The notes: generated by a model not told the origin, from the sequence alone. Counted from the first letter of the stretch, positions 10,441-21,784 are shown. The stretch is 64,000 nucleotides of DNA from Chinchilla lanigera (GCF_000276665.1 NW_004955429.1:4325936-4389935); one strand, 5' to 3'. Made by a program: numbers and translations.

Positions 10441-11160
10441 TTTGCTCAACTATAGTTGCACCCTATGACTCATAAGCTTTTTCTTTTTTAGATTCAGTTC
10501 AACCACATCTGGTAGCTTATATAAGGAGAGAGGATGTTCTTTACAATCAGTGATTTTTCCTGGACAACATGTTTCTGCAATTGGCAGGCTTCCACGTCTC
10601 TCTGAGTTATTGCTGCCTCCGTGTAGTCTAACACTGTCACCTTAATTTCTTTCCCTAAAGATTAGCACATGCCTGAACTTGGCCAAATATTGTATTGTTA
10701 ACTTTTACAGTGATCAATTCCTAAGCCTCTTCTGTTAATCTGTCCTGAGTTGATCCAACCTTGAGAAAAACAAAACTAGAAATAATTGGAAATGAATTTT
10801 TAAAAAACAAGGTAGCGGTGTCATTTATACACTTCACACACAAGGCAGTATTTCTTTTAGAGGAATTTATGTTATGAAATCTCTGTGATCTTTTTGATAA
10901 TCACTAAAAAGAAGATAAGGATCATATTTTACAAAATGTATCTCTAGATAAATTATGTTTTTCTATCCAGATGTTTTTCACAGTCCTTCTGACTCATAGC
11001 TCCTCAAAGATAAACTATGCATGATATTCACACTACACAGGGTCTTGAAACATATTTCTGGACTTTTTAAAATATTCTTGCTTTACTTGAGTCTCTTACT
11101 ATTTTTTTGAAATGAGAGAAGGAAAATAGGCCTATTGTCTGCAAAGAAATTACATGCACT
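10441..11160. other. Unique AT-rich DNA
   Basis: No repeat or gene recognised. Confidence 0.45.
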
Positions 11161-11167
11161 TGAAGAT

Positions 11168-11338
11168 CTTTTTATTTATTTTATTTTATTTTATTTTATT
11201 TTGAGACAGTGTCTCTCTTTGCAGTTCAGGCTGGCCTTGAGCTCACTTTGTAGCCCACGCTGGTCTCAAACTCGCAACAATCCCCCTGCCTCAGCCTCCC
11301 AAGTGCTGGGATTACAGGTGTGTGCCACCATGCCGGGC
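11168..11338 (-). repeat. B1-type SINE with (TTTTA)n tail
   Basis: Reverse unit, 'gagacagtgtctctctttgc' to 'gtgccaccatgccgggc', with the tail turned into five TTTTA units (11173-11202). Flanking 'aagatctttttа'-like repeats (agatctttt / agatccttt) support a target duplication. Confidence 0.92.
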
Positions 11339-11344
11339 TCTAAA

Positions 11345-11955
11345 GATCCTTTTAAAATGTTCTATTTTCTTCAGTTCAAAAAGGAATTACTGGTTTAAGC
11401 AACTTATCTGCATTTGTTGGCTTTTCCAGCTCCTAAACACCCAGAAGTAAAAAATATACTATAATCAAATTGGGTTCCAGATACCTAAAAGCATCAAAAC
11501 AACTTTATAAAAAGATGTTGAAATCTAATATACGTTGATTTATCAATTAATTAGTCAATTAATTTTATTATAAATAGGATGTTTAACAAAATCTGCTTCG
11601 TGCTTATCTTTACATGGAACTATTTAAGACTCCTAATAAATGGGTCCCTTGAATATTTGGTGGTTTAGAATATTTTACATCATCTTTTAGGATTTATTCT
11701 AGAATGATTCATTAGAGACAAAACTCTGCCAACAAGTCCAAAAGGAAAACAATTTGGTTTAAAATCATTTGTTTTGAAGGGAAGCTAGCATATACACTTG
11801 AGATGCCTCCAGCAAAAAATTCTTGGAGGTCTTGCCATACTTTCAAATGGTGATGATTTTTGCAAAATGTCACCAATATCTCCCCTCCCCCACACCGACC
11901 CCTAGGTAGGACCTTAAATGCATTCATTCTGCTCTGCAAAACACAGTGCCTCAGT
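11345..11955. other. Unique AT-rich DNA
   Basis: No repeat or gene recognised. Confidence 0.45.
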
Positions 11956-11967
11956 TTAAAGATTACT

Positions 11968-12138
11968 ATTTTCTTTCTTTCTTTCTTTCTTTTTTGTCTT
12001 TTTGAGACAGGGTCTTGCTATGCAGTTCAGGATAGGCTTAAGCTCACTTTGTAGCCCAGGCTGATCTCAAACTCAACGATCCTCCTGGCTCAGCCTCCAG
12101 AGTGCTGGGATTAGAGGTGTGCACCACCACACTCGGCA
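11968..12138 (-). repeat. B1-type SINE with (TTTC)n tail
   Basis: Reverse unit, 'gagacagggtcttgctatgc' to 'accaccacactcggc', preceded by TTTC units. Diverged flanks 'gattactattttctt' and 'aatcactgttttctt' are consistent with a target duplication. Confidence 0.9.
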
Positions 12139-12298
12139 AAAATCACTGTTTTCTTGTACATCTATGTTCACAGCAGAAGCTATTCATAAAAGCCAAGAGG
12201 CAGAAACAGTTCAACTGCCCATTGAGAGATGAATGAATAAACAAAATGTGGTATGCATATACAATAGAATATTATTCAGCCTTAAAAAGGAAGGAAAA

Positions 12299-12365
12299 GC
12301 AGGGTGGGAGGATACAGCTCATTGTGCCCTCAGCCTGGTCAAGGCCCCAGCACTAGTTTTTAGAA
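12299..12365 (+). repeat. Degenerate ID-like insertion
   Basis: The phrases 'gaggatacagctcattgtgc' and 'aaggccccagcactagt' resemble a decayed ID unit splitting two L1 blocks. Weak call. Confidence 0.35.
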
Positions 12366-12602
12366 AGGGGAGGGAAATCTTGTGAAGGTGCTACAGCGCA
12401 GGACAAAGCGGGAAGGTATCATGCTAAGCTAAATGAGCCAGTCATCAGAAGAGAAATGCTGCATGCACACCACTGCTGTGATATATGTAAACTTATACCA
12501 CGTGTAGTGAAACTCACAGATGCAAAAAGTAGGATGGTGGTTGCTAAGGCTGGGGTCCAAGAGGGAGAATGGAGAGCTACTGCTTAATGGATAGAGAGTT
12601 TC

Positions 12603-12743
12603 AAAAAAATTTTTTTTGTCTTTTTGAGACAGGGTCTCACTGTACAGTTCAGGCTGGGCTTGAACTCAGCCTGAAACTTGCAACGATCTTCCTGCCTCAG
12701 CCTCCCGAGTGCTAGGATTACAGGCCTGCAACACCACATCCAG
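12603..12743 (-). repeat. B1-type SINE in L1
   Basis: Reverse unit, 'gagacagggtctcactgtac' to 'acaccacatccagc'. The flanks share 'agagtttc' (12594-12601 and 12747-12754), a short target duplication that places it after the L1. Confidence 0.9.
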
Positions 12744-12850
12744 CTTTAGAGTTTCTATCATATAAAATGAAAAAGTTCAATAGAACCCGTATGTGAGAGT
12801 ACTTGACGTGGCTAAATTATACATACACTTAAATACAGGTAGATCTGGTT

Positions 12851-13084
12851 AAGTGTTTGCTATCACAATTATAAATAAATATTTCCTCTGAAAGGTTTCT
12901 AATTCTCAAAGTTTGTTTTACTTTAAATTTCCCCATTGTGGTGAGAAGGGAATAGAAACCTGTGTTGTCTCAGAGTGCCCTAAAAATAACACATGCACTT
13001 TTCCTTTTCTGAGTCTCAGAGATGTTAACTAATTTAGCATGCATGCTGCCAGAGCCAGCACGATGTTGACTAATTTAGTCTCTC
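12851..13084. other. Unassigned sequence
   Basis: No feature recognised. Confidence 0.4.
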
Positions 13085-13097
13085 AAAATTTGATCAG

Positions 13098-13196
13098 GGG
13101 GCTGGGGATTTAGCTCAGCGGCAAAAGCGCTTGCCTGGCAAGCTCAAGGTCGTGAGTTCGGTTCCTGGTACCGGAGAAAAACCAAAAAAAAAAAAC
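13098..13196 (+). repeat. Young ID-type SINE with perfect 13-bp target duplication
   Basis: Full-length: 'gctggggatttagctcagcg', 'cttgcctggcaagctcaagg', 'gttcggttcctggtaccgg', then tail gagaaaaaccaaaa. The direct repeat aaaatttgatcag is perfect at 13085-13097 and 13197-13209. Both polymerase III boxes look intact. Confidence 0.97.
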
Positions 13197-13209
13197 AAAA
13201 TTTGATCAG

Positions 13210-14790
13210 ATTTTAGAAATTTCCAGTGTTCAAGAAGGAGAAGGTTTAGAAATGAAATTTGAAAGACTTAAGCAATGTATTTCTTTAAAAGCTATTAAAA
13301 ACTGCAATTGACTCATAGCTACACTGACCTAAAGAAGGCTGATTCGTCAAAAGGGATGGGAGATTCTTTTTTAGATAAAGGGAAAAGGATTTGGAAAAAG
13401 GGACTGGTGCATGGTGCAGACCCTGAAGTGTCTTTGAGCATCCTAGATTCTCTCTCTTCTCTCTTGAGCTGTGGTCCATTTCTGCTGTGTAGGTGTTCAA
13501 GGCAGAGTCCAGCTGACTCAGATCTCTGTTTCAGATGCTGCCATATGCAGCATTTAGAAATCTGACATTTAGCTCATTTCCTAACCCGCTACTGGTACTC
13601 AGAGATTTTAGGCAGCTGAATAAATCTCTTTCCACCCTGGAATCTGAGAAGATGAGGGTCAGGAGGACTGAAAATGACTTTTATGGAGATTTTTCTATGC
13701 TCACTCTACTAGCTACCTTCTTCAGATCTTTTCCCAAGTCTGACTCTTTGCGTGTGTGCTGGGGCTCAAACCCAAAATGCTGACATATGCATGTTCATAA
13801 GCGACACCCTGGCCCTCAGTTCTATTTTTGTGAAGAAGAGGATGAACAGTTTTTTCACCGCCCAAGTATGCAAAATATTTCACTATGTATCAGTTCCTGG
13901 TCTCCTTGGATTTAGGTAGACCTACTAAAATATAAAGTTACAGGAATCTCTTAGAGTTCCAAAAAGCACAGATGTTCTGTTTGTGTCATTCCGGTCTATT
14001 CATTCGACAAATATACATTATTTAATAGATACTCAGCATTTGCCCTTTACAATCCGATCTTTAACGTTCAGTCCTTTAGTGTCCTACATCTGGGCCCTTT
14101 AAAAATCAGTGCAAGTTCCCAACAATTACTATGTTTAAATCAAATGAGGATCTTAACCAGCAACTCAATGCTAGATATGTTATTAAAAATTATACAGACT
14201 TCTGTCTCATTTATGGAAATAAACCAGCAATCTTGCAAGTTTGCAATGTTCCCAAATGTACACAGAGGTGCTATAGAAGCTTGCTTGAAAGGGATGTGTG
14301 CTGGCCTGAATGCTCACACCTCTGAGCAGCTGAGTCACGTGTCCAGCCCACAGGACAGGCTACTGCAGGCTTTGAAGAACTCCAGAGTGGCCTGCAGATT
14401 GCTGGAGCCTCAGGGGCTGAGGGAGGTCCTGACTGCTAGGCTGGTTCCAGCCCACTTTGCCTTGGGCCACAGAGATTCCTCTGTGCTCACCTGACTCGGA
14501 CCAGAGCTTACCTCGCAGCCGCAGGCTCAGTCCATGGCTTCCCGTGGTATTTCCAGCACACTGCTGCTCAAGCCCAGGCCTGACCGTTACACTGATAGAA
14601 GACGGGTCATCCCTTCAGCTCCAAGGTGAAAGCCCATCTCTCCCCTGTGCTACTCAAACCAAGGCATTCTCTTCTCAGCCTCAGCAACCTCAGAGCCACT
14701 CAACTGCACGTTTGCTTCCTCAAGTATAAAAGCTAACAGAGGAAAGAAGTTTATTTCATAGTCCTTAAGAGCAAATAGGGACTGTAATTT
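13210..14790. other. Mostly unique sequence
   Basis: No exon is supported. The three overlapping frames between 14131 and 14729 (64-116 codons) show no recognisable domain. A decayed ID on the minus strand may lie at about 13745-13825 ('tgctggggctcaaaccca'), but I am unsure. Confidence 0.4.
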
Positions 14791-14794
14791 AGTG

Positions 14795-14890
14795 ACTTAG
14801 CAAGACTCTGTCTCAAAACAAATACATAAAAAAGGGCGGGGATATAGCTCAGTGCAAAGGCCCTGGGTTCAACCCCTAGTGAGGCTGAAA
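14795..14890 (+). repeat. B1-dID composite SINE, 5'-truncated
   Basis: It begins in the B1 part ('agcaagactctgtctcaaaa') and continues into the ID part ('ggggatatagctcagtgcaa', 'ccctgggttcaacccctagt'). Same composite architecture as the copies at 9.9 and 57.9 kb. Confidence 0.75.
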
Positions 14891-14969
14891 AATAAAAGGG
14901 CAGAGAAGCAGGAGGCAGAGGGAAGTCTGAGGTCCGGAGGGGCACACCTTCAAAGGGGCTGTGGAACCT

Positions 14970-15200
14970 TGGGCTCTGTCCTCTCTGGATTTTCTTCCTG
15001 GCTGCCACAAGGTGAGCAACCTGTTCTACCAACTGCTTCCACCGCGATATGCTGCCCGCCATAAGAGCAGAAGCAACGGATCTGCCTCACCATGGACTGC
15101 AAACTCCAAAGCTATGGCCCAGTATACACTTCTCCCCTTGATAAACAGGTTCTCTCAGTCGTCTGCTGCTGTTATAGAAAGCTGGCTACCCTTCCAGGTA
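14970..15200 (+). mobile_element. LTR-like repeat, 3' part (MaLR/ERVL-like)
   Basis: The run 'cttcctggctgccacaaggt', 'ctgcctcaccatggactgca', 'ctctcagtcgtctgctgctg' and 'atagaaagctggctac' is the 3' half of a common rodent LTR-like repeat whose other local copies lie at 19343-19632 and 21785-22165. Family name uncertain. Confidence 0.65.
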
Positions 15201-15500
15201 ACACACACCTGACCCTTGATTTTGTTAATGAGGATACAAAATCTTAAGTTTCTGAAGTTATATTATAAGCCAAACTATGGTTAAAGGAGTTTGGAACTGT
15301 TTTAATTTGAACAGATGCCCTTTTTTAGAAAGTGTAATTGTTTTGGTAACCATCTTTGAACTGATTATAGTCTTAAAGCTTTTAAAAGAAGTTCCAGTGT
15401 TTAATCAGCCAAAATGAAGTGGGAAATCATTTCCACCCTAAGAAGAGCCACTAAAGAGGTGTTGTGTCCCTGCTAGTTTAGTGTCACAAGTTCATAATCA
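15201..15500. other. Unassigned sequence
   Basis: No feature recognised. Confidence 0.4.
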
Positions 15501-15507
15501 TTCTCTT

Positions 15508-15626
15508 TTTTTCTTTTCAGACAGTGTCTCTCTATGTAGTTCAGCCTGTCCTCAAACTCATGGGGATCCTCCTGCCTCAGCCTCCTGAGTGCTGGGATTA
15601 CAGGCACGCACCACAACACCCAGCAA
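15508..15626 (-). repeat. B1-type SINE, short form
   Basis: Reverse monomer 'cagacagtgtctctctatgt' to 'caccacaacacccagc', lacking the internal duplication. Confidence 0.87.
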
Positions 15627-16070
15627 ACATTATTTTTATAGTAGCCTTCAAGTCAGGCACCAAAAGAAATTGTGCCCACAGACAGGAGACAAAGAGAAGT
15701 TTAATCTTACCATGACTCCACATTGTACTGTCAAAAATGAAGACAACAAATTCGGTCCTTCTTTTGCAATGCAAAGGAATGAAGATGGAACCAGTACTAA
15801 GAAGTCAAGTAATTCTGGCTTTGATGACACTGAGCTCTCATTCTGTGTCCCAGTGGACCCTCTCTCTGTCTTGTTCTATGCATCTGGAAACCCAGGAGAG
15901 ACAGACAAGCCTCCTCACCATGCAGCTACAGTGCATAATTAGTTACTATAAGAAAGGTAAACCGTTGGCAGTTGCACACCTCAAATGCTTTTAATTAACT
16001 AGGGACAGAAACAGCAATAGCCTGAGATGATTACCTTCAGCAAAAAGGGCTGTGTTCTCTGAGGCGAGGC
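15627..16070. other. Unique sequence
   Basis: Nothing recognised. Overlapping frames of 117 and 85 codons start in or next to the SINE and are not convincing. Confidence 0.45.
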
Positions 16071-16074
16071 TCTT

Positions 16075-16460
16075 TGTTATGGTTTGTGTCTAGATGTTCC
16101 CTCAAAGCCTCATGCAATCATGGGGCTAGCTTCTAGAGTTTTTGATTGACTCACGGTCCAATGCTGGGGTTATGGGTGTGAGTGCTACACCTGTCCTGGG
16201 GTTGGGGGGACAACCTGCATACAATATAAGGGAAGGAAAGAGGCTTGCTCTCTGCTGCTGCTCCTCCCTTTCTGCTCTTGCTGCTTTTGCTGCATTCCGC
16301 CACCATGAACTGTTGCCGTTTGCCATGTGCCACTCTGCCTTGGAGCCAGGCCAGTGAGGACTGAAACCTCCACAAATTGTGAGCTAAATAAACCTTTCCT
16401 TCCTTAATTCTAGGGGTCAAGTATTTTGTCTTAGCAATGAGAAAAAAAGTAAGCAAGACA
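16075..16460 (+). mobile_element. Solo MaLR LTR, copy A
   Basis: A complete LTR from tgttatggtttgtg to ...gtaagcaagaca, with 'gtgagctaaataaacctttc' carrying the polyadenylation signal. The flanking 5-mers ctctt (16070-16074) and ccctt (16461-16465) match at 4 of 5. Closely related to copy B at 20414-20773. No internal region. Confidence 0.92.
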
Positions 16461-16702
16461 CCCTTAAATAGCTAGCTTTTGGAAAAGCCCATTGCAAAGT
16501 CACATGTCCTTTGAACTGACGGAAGGTCAGGACAGAGATGTTTGCTGTAAGACACGCTGGGCAAGGTCGCAGGCAGAGAAGAGGCTTCTCAGGGCGTTGT
16601 CCATGGGCAGCATGCTGTCCATGCAGTCCTGGTGTGGCTAGCAGGATAATGCCCCCGAGATGTCCACACAACCATCTCAAGACTCTGTGAATATATTGCT
16701 GT
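16461..16702. other. Unassigned sequence
   Basis: No feature recognised. Confidence 0.4.
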
Positions 16703-17130
16703 TCGTGGCTGGCAGATGTCACTAAATGAAGGCCCCTGAGGTGGGGAGATTGTCCTGGGTCATCCGGATGGGCTCAGTATCACCACAGTGGTTCTTATAA
16801 GTGGGAGGTGGGTCAGTGAAAAATCAGAGCAGGAAAAAGATAATGAAGAGCGGTCAGTCATAGATGGAGCACTACAGGCTTTGAAGCTGGGAGAGAAGAC
16901 GTGCACAAGAAATCCGAGAGGTCTCCAGCAACTGGAGAAGTCTGGGAGACAGTCTCCCCCTGAGCTTCTAACAAGAATGTGATTCTCCTGATGTCTCGAT
17001 TTTTGCCTAATGAAAGCTATTTGGGATTTCTGACTCCCAGAACTATAACATAGTAAGTATGACTTGTTCTAAGTCACTGAGTGTGTGGTAATGTGTTATA
17101 GCAAAGAAATAGGAAATGAATATAGTGACG
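16703..17130 (+). mobile_element. MLT1 LTR, nearly complete
   Basis: Ordered MLT1 hallmarks: 'gagattgtcctgggtcatcc' then 'ggatgggctca', 'ttcttataagtgggaggtgg', 'ggctttgaagctgggagag', 'gaggtctccagcaactgg', 'gactcccagaactataac' and 'gtgtggtaatgtgttatagc'. An ancient mammalian MaLR LTR, well diverged. The 64-codon frame at 16788-16982 lies wholly inside it and is not a gene. Confidence 0.9.
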
Positions 17131-17214
17131 TGCCAGAGGGTCAGAGATGAACAGACACATCCCTCCTTTGGGCACTTGTTCAACAAATGCTTCCTGGGCT
17201 GCTCAGAGTTGCAC

Positions 17215-17530
17215 AGCCACCACTCATCAGTGGCCCACTCTGTGTCAGGCAGTGTGCTAAGTGCTTGGCATGCGTTTTTCAACTCTTTTTAATACAAGTT
17301 GCTGACAGCGATTGAACACCATGTGCTAGACACTGTCTTAGACATTTCACATCTGCTATTATATTTAATTCTTATGGCTCTTTGAGGTAGAGAACCATCA
17401 TATACTCTCATTTTACACAAGAGCAAATAAGCTTTGGAGGATGTAAAGTGGTTTTTCAGGGTCACATTGCTAGAAAGGGATGCAAATTTTAACCTGTCTT
17501 CCTCCAGAGCCTGCTCTGATGTCCTGCATT
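17215..17530 (+). repeat. MIR SINEs, one fragment plus one longer copy
   Basis: The first piece has 'gtgtcaggcagtgtgctaag' then 'tgcttggcatgcg'. The second runs from 'gaacaccatgtgctagacac' through 'ctcattttacacaagagc' to 'agggtcacattgctagaaag' and 'ccagagcctgctct'. Both are in MIR order. Confidence 0.85.
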
Positions 17531-18260
17531 TTCTAGATTAATACATTAAAGCCTTAGTAAGTGAAATACCTTTCTGAAGTCAAAACTGGTGCTTTGTTCA
17601 CTACCTCACACACACTTCCCTCTGGCCCTCCCTGCGCGCTCTCCCTGCTTGTGCAGAGCCTTCTGGTTCTGGTCTGCAAATTGTTCAGAAACCTTTGTGC
17701 ACTGTAGGGACTACATTTTTCTCAGACTGATGTGCAAGTCGGCTAGGTCTTGGTAGAGAAATTTGCAGGTAGAATGTCCATGGCTGGATGGTTTGAGTCC
17801 TTCAGCTCTCTCAAGTTGGGGTTAACTCTAACCCTCACTACCCCTTCTTCCTCTGAAGGAGAAGCCACTATTCCCAAATGCTCTCTTCTTTCTTCCTCTT
17901 CTCTTCCTCTTCTCTTCCCATAATCCTTTTAGGATCAAGAACTCTGCATACACAAATCTCCAGGAGGTCCCAGAAAGCAATGGTTTGTAGAACTATGACC
18001 ACCTCCCCCCACGTTAACACAAGCCTGTACCATGCACACTGCCGCAGAGATCTATCAGAGAAGGAAAAGAGGCCAAAGGAGCTCAGCTCTGCACTGCTTC
18101 CAACCCCTCCAGCTGACAGCAGCCTGAATGTTCCTTGGGCTATGTCGTTGGTGCTGACAGAACAAGATTCATAGTGTCTCCTCAACCTAAGCCATCCCTT
18201 GCTTCCCACGGGCCAGCCAAGCTGACAGTGGAAGAAAACAAGGTTCATGACAAAGTAGGG
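17531..18260. other. Unique sequence
   Basis: No gene or repeat recognised. A pyrimidine-rich piece lies at about 17880-17920. The 142- and 98-codon frames on opposite strands overlap each other and show no domain. Confidence 0.45.
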
Positions 18261-18261
18261 G

Positions 18262-18425
18262 CCAGGCATGGGGGTGCACACCTGTAATCCCAGCACTTTA
18301 GAGGCTGAGGTAGGAGGATTGTTGCAAGTCTGAGGCCAGCCTAGCTACAAAGTGAGCTCAAGGCCATCCTGAACTGCATAGTGAGACCCTGTCTCAAACA
18401 AGAAAAAAAGACAAGAAAAGAAAAA
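18262..18425 (+). repeat. B1-type SINE
   Basis: Full forward unit: 'ggccaggcatgggggtgcac', doubled 'ggccagcctagctacaaag' / 'ggccatcctgaactgcat', 'gagaccctgtctc', then an A-rich tail. Confidence 0.94.
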
Positions 18426-18479
18426 GGTCTTTGTCACTGGCCCAGGGCATGATTAGGAAGTGGTGCAAAGTTTTAGAGG

Positions 18480-19320
18480 TGAGGCTTGCAATAAAAACGT
18501 GAAAAAATGTTCAAATCTCTGGCCTTTGGAGAAACGCAATTTAAAATAACACTGAGATTCCATCTTACTCCAGGTAGAATAGCTATCATTTAAAAAGTCA
18601 AATAACAAATGTGGGCAACACTGGAGGGAAAAAGGAACATTGCTGCATTGTTGGTTGGAATGCAAACTAGAACAACCACTATGGAGATCAGTATGGAGAC
18701 TCCTCAGAAACTAAATTCCATTTGACACTGCTATTCCCCTCCTAGGTATACTCCTGAAAGAGTTAAAGTCACTGTATTACACTGTTACATACATATTCAT
18801 GTTCATAGCAGCACAATTTATAACAGCTAAGTCTTTCAAACAGCCTATATGTCCATCAACAGATGAATGGATAAAGAAAATGTGATATTTATATGTGTTA
18901 GAATACTACTCTGCCATCAGGAAGGACAAACTCAAGGCATTTGTAGGTAAACGGATGTTGAGACCCTAATGTTAAGTGAAATAAATAAGACACCCAAGTA
19001 TTTTATGGTTTTTCTTATATTAGAAACCCAAAATACAGATAAGGAAGAAAGTAAAAGATAAGAAGTAGGGAAATCTTTCAAACAGGAAGAGGATCAAGAG
19101 GTGGAGGGATAGGGAGAGATGAAGGTAAAGGGGATGGATAAAAGAAGAAAAGAATGGTAATAGAGCTTTTGCAAATAGGAAGAGAAACAAGTGTTGGAGG
19201 GAGATAGTAGCAACAGGAGAGAAAGGGGACCAAAAAAAGGATTAAGATGTGTTACATGCATGTGCAAACTCTCCAAGATAAATGTAGTCATTTTGTACTG
19301 CAAACACGTATGAAAGAAAG
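18480..19320 (+). mobile_element. L1 3' end (ORF2 C-terminus and 3' UTR)
   Basis: Ordered L1 blocks: 'aaatgttcaaatctctggcc', 'gagattccatcttactccag', 'gttggttggaatgcaaacta', 'ttcatagcagcacaattta', 'ccatcaacagatgaatggat', 'gaatactactctgccatca', ending near an A-rich tail at about 19310. It is 5'-truncated and has stops. A related, longer copy of this 3' end lies at 51.3-53.8 kb. Confidence 0.9.
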
Positions 19321-19342
19321 AAACAAAGACAGAAAAGAAACA

Positions 19343-19632
19343 GGTGGGGCCTACAGGAAGGAAGGTCATGGATGTGCCGTTGGAGGAGGATACTGGGAAA
19401 TAGGCTTCTTCCTCTCTCTCTCTTTTCTTGCTTTGCGGTCCCCATGAAGTGAGAGCCTCCACTGCCACGCACACCTGCCATGATGGACTGTGTCTCCACA
19501 GGCCCAAAGGCAACAGGACCCAGTGAATGTGGCCTGAAACCTCTGAGATCACATGCCCAAATACTCTTCTCTTCCATTTCAGTGGATGTTCTCAGGTATT
19601 TTGTCACAGCAACAGAAAGGGGGCTAGCAATA
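19343..19632 (+). mobile_element. LTR-like repeat (MaLR/ERVL-like)
   Basis: 'ggtggggcctacaggaagga', 'ggaggatactgggaaatag', 'ctgccatgatggactgtgtc', 'aggcccaaaggcaacagga' and 'ggtattttgtcacagcaaca' form a known rodent LTR-like pattern. Same family as 14970-15200. Confidence 0.75.
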
Positions 19633-19761
19633 CTTAAGTGATGATAAAGCAGCTCATATGGACAGCAGAGCAGAGACAGAATTAAATATTTCTCTACTTG
19701 GATCAGTGACCAGGTAGAATAAGCCCATGACTTCATTCAAGCATTTAAAATCCATGAAACA

Positions 19762-19911
19762 AAAAGCTGGGTGTGGTATTTGTAATCCAGGCACTGGGGA
19801 GGCTGAGGCAGGAGGATCATTGCAAGTTTGAGACCAGCCTGGGCTACAAAGTGAGCTCAAGGCCAGCCTGAACTGCATAGTGAGACCCTGTCTCAAGAAA
19901 GACCCCTCAAA
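19762..19911 (+). repeat. B1-type SINE with perfect 15-bp target duplication
   Basis: Forward unit from 'agctgggtgtggtatttg' to 'gagaccctgtctcaagaaag'. The direct repeat aaaatccatgaaaca is perfect at 19747-19761 and 19912-19926. Confidence 0.95.
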
Positions 19912-19926
19912 AAAATCCATGAAACA

Positions 19927-20408
19927 GATATCGATCATTTGCTGCTTCTGGGAATTTCTAGGCCATTTTACTTTTCAATGACATAAAGAGGGTGTATTTT
20001 CTCCCGTAATAATTATGACTAAATGCACTTGTGTAAAAACACATGCCTGGGGCATGTTCATCATGTCCCTGGAGCCGAGCCTCATCCCTAGACTATAACA
20101 AGAAGCTCCATCACCATTCTGCACAGATTTATGGAGCTCATTTATCAACACTGTGATCATTAATGGCTGCAAATGTGATCTGCTGGGAAGCCATCTAAGT
20201 AATTTCATTGTTTGCCTGTAGCTGGTTTTGTCCTTTAGCTATGAAGCCAGGGCAGATTCTTTAGGATCTCAGATGTCAGAAAGTTAGCTGCTTTGAGCTA
20301 TGACAGGAATGTCTTAAAAGTTGGTTTCTCCTCATGAACGCATTTTTCTTTACTTGTTGATACATAGGCTCTGGCCTGGCCAAACAAACCTATTTGCTGC
20401 TTATGATC
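19927..20408. other. Unique sequence
   Basis: No feature recognised. Confidence 0.45.
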
Positions 20409-20413
20409 ATAGC

Positions 20414-20773
20414 TGTTATGGTTTGTGTCTATATGTCCCCTCAAAGCTTCATACAGTCGTGGGGGCAGACTTCCAGAGTTTGTGATTAATTCATGAACCA
20501 GTGCTGGGATGATGGGTGTGAGTGTTGCACCTGCCCTAGGGCAGGTAGCCTATATACAATACAAGGGAGGGAAAGAGGCTTACTCCTTCTTTTTGATCCT
20601 CTTGCTATCTTCCACTGCCATGAACTGTTGCCCCACTGCCATACCACTCTCCTTTGGAGCTAGCTGATCATGGACTGAAACCTTCACAAATTGTGAGCTA
20701 AATAAACATTTCCTTCCTTAATTTTGGGCATTGGGTATTTTGTGTCAGCAATGAGAGAAAAGTAACCAAGACA
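20414..20773 (+). mobile_element. Solo MaLR LTR, copy B
   Basis: A complete LTR from tgttatggtttgtg to ...taaccaagaca, with 'gtgagctaaataaacatttc' carrying the polyadenylation signal. The 5-bp target duplication atagc is perfect at 20409-20413 and 20774-20778. Same family and orientation as copy A 4.3 kb upstream, but each has its own duplication, so they are separate insertions and not the two ends of one provirus. Confidence 0.95.
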
Positions 20774-20778
20774 ATAGC

Positions 20779-21784
20779 TCTCACTCGTGGTTGCTTTTTC
20801 CTTTGGCAAAAGTGATGTTTTCCCACTGAATGTCTTTTGCTTTCTTGCTCCTGATTCATACTCCTTTTATCTAGCTCCCTCTGGGTTTACCTCCATCCCA
20901 CCCAACTAACCCTGGAGGCAGGTTTTCCTTCTTCTTATAGATATGTTGGCTTCATGAGTTAAAAGTTTAAATTTGTGTGTCTTTGGGGAAATGGTAAGCC
21001 TCAGGATGGGAAGAAAAATATCTTATATTTCTTTCTCATCATTCCCTTGCAGGGACAGTCTTTAGTTTTCAGTCTTTACACAGAAAATGGCACTAACTGG
21101 GATTGTTCTATTAGATAGATGCAGAAAGGAGACCTTGATTTTTAATCCTGGGTCTGTCTTGAACACCTGGATTGGTATTAGCTGAGCTGCTTCACTTCCT
21201 GCTCCTCAGCTTCTCAATTACAATGCAAGGAGGGGGCTAAATGACCTCTAACAGCACCTCAAGTTGTGAAGTACCATGTGTAGATGCCGTTTCTATTTCT
21301 GCAGTCTTCCCTCCAGCCTGTCCTCTCCTCCTCACAGACACCCAACATCTTGAACATTCTCTGCTCAGTGTAGGCTCAGGAGATGAACTGGCACCCATGA
21401 CAGCAGCTGAGATGACCTGGTCCATCAGCAACACCCTGAGTGCACACAGTGTGGCTCTCTGAGCAGAGCCTCAGAGAGTCTCCTTGTGTGTCTGTCACCC
21501 CTAGGAGTGAGAAGTCTTGTTAGAATGGCAACTCCAGATGCATTCCCTTCTCAAAGCAGCACTCAAAACAACACCAAGTGCTGAGCAAGAACCATCAGAA
21601 GCTTCTTTCCTATGCATTCATTGCATCTTCCCAGAATGCTTCCTACCCTAGAAGCCCTCTCAAGGGCCTGCCAATGGGAGAGTTATAAGTGCTACTTCAT
21701 GATGGAGGTGGAGTGTGGTAGTCACCTGTGCTGGTGGGTGCAATGCTAATTAGCCATGTGCCTTCTTGGGAAGCCCTGAGTGTA
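20779..21784. other. Unique sequence
   Basis: No gene or repeat recognised. Short frames of 65-73 codons on opposite strands at 21237-21462 overlap and are not supported. Confidence 0.45.

Larger units (their letters stand above)
12150..12850 (+). mobile_element. L1 3' end fragment, interrupted
   Basis: Blocks typical of the end of L1 ORF2 and its 3' region are in order: 'ttcacagcagaagctattca', 'cagttcaactgcccattgag', 'caatagaatattattcagcc', 'aagctaaatgagccagtcat' and, after a SINE, 'aaattatacatacacttaaa'. A short ID-like piece (about 12299-12365) and a B1 (12603-12742) are inserted. No frame is intact. Confidence 0.75.

Noticed and set aside
13098..13196. A true tRNA-Ala gene
   Set aside because: The polymerase III boxes are present, but the anticodon stem region does not fold as a tRNA, and the A-tail and target duplication show it is a SINE.
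19242..19736. 164- and 152-codon minus-strand frames
   Set aside because: They cross an L1 3' end and an LTR-like repeat in antisense, with no protein resemblance.
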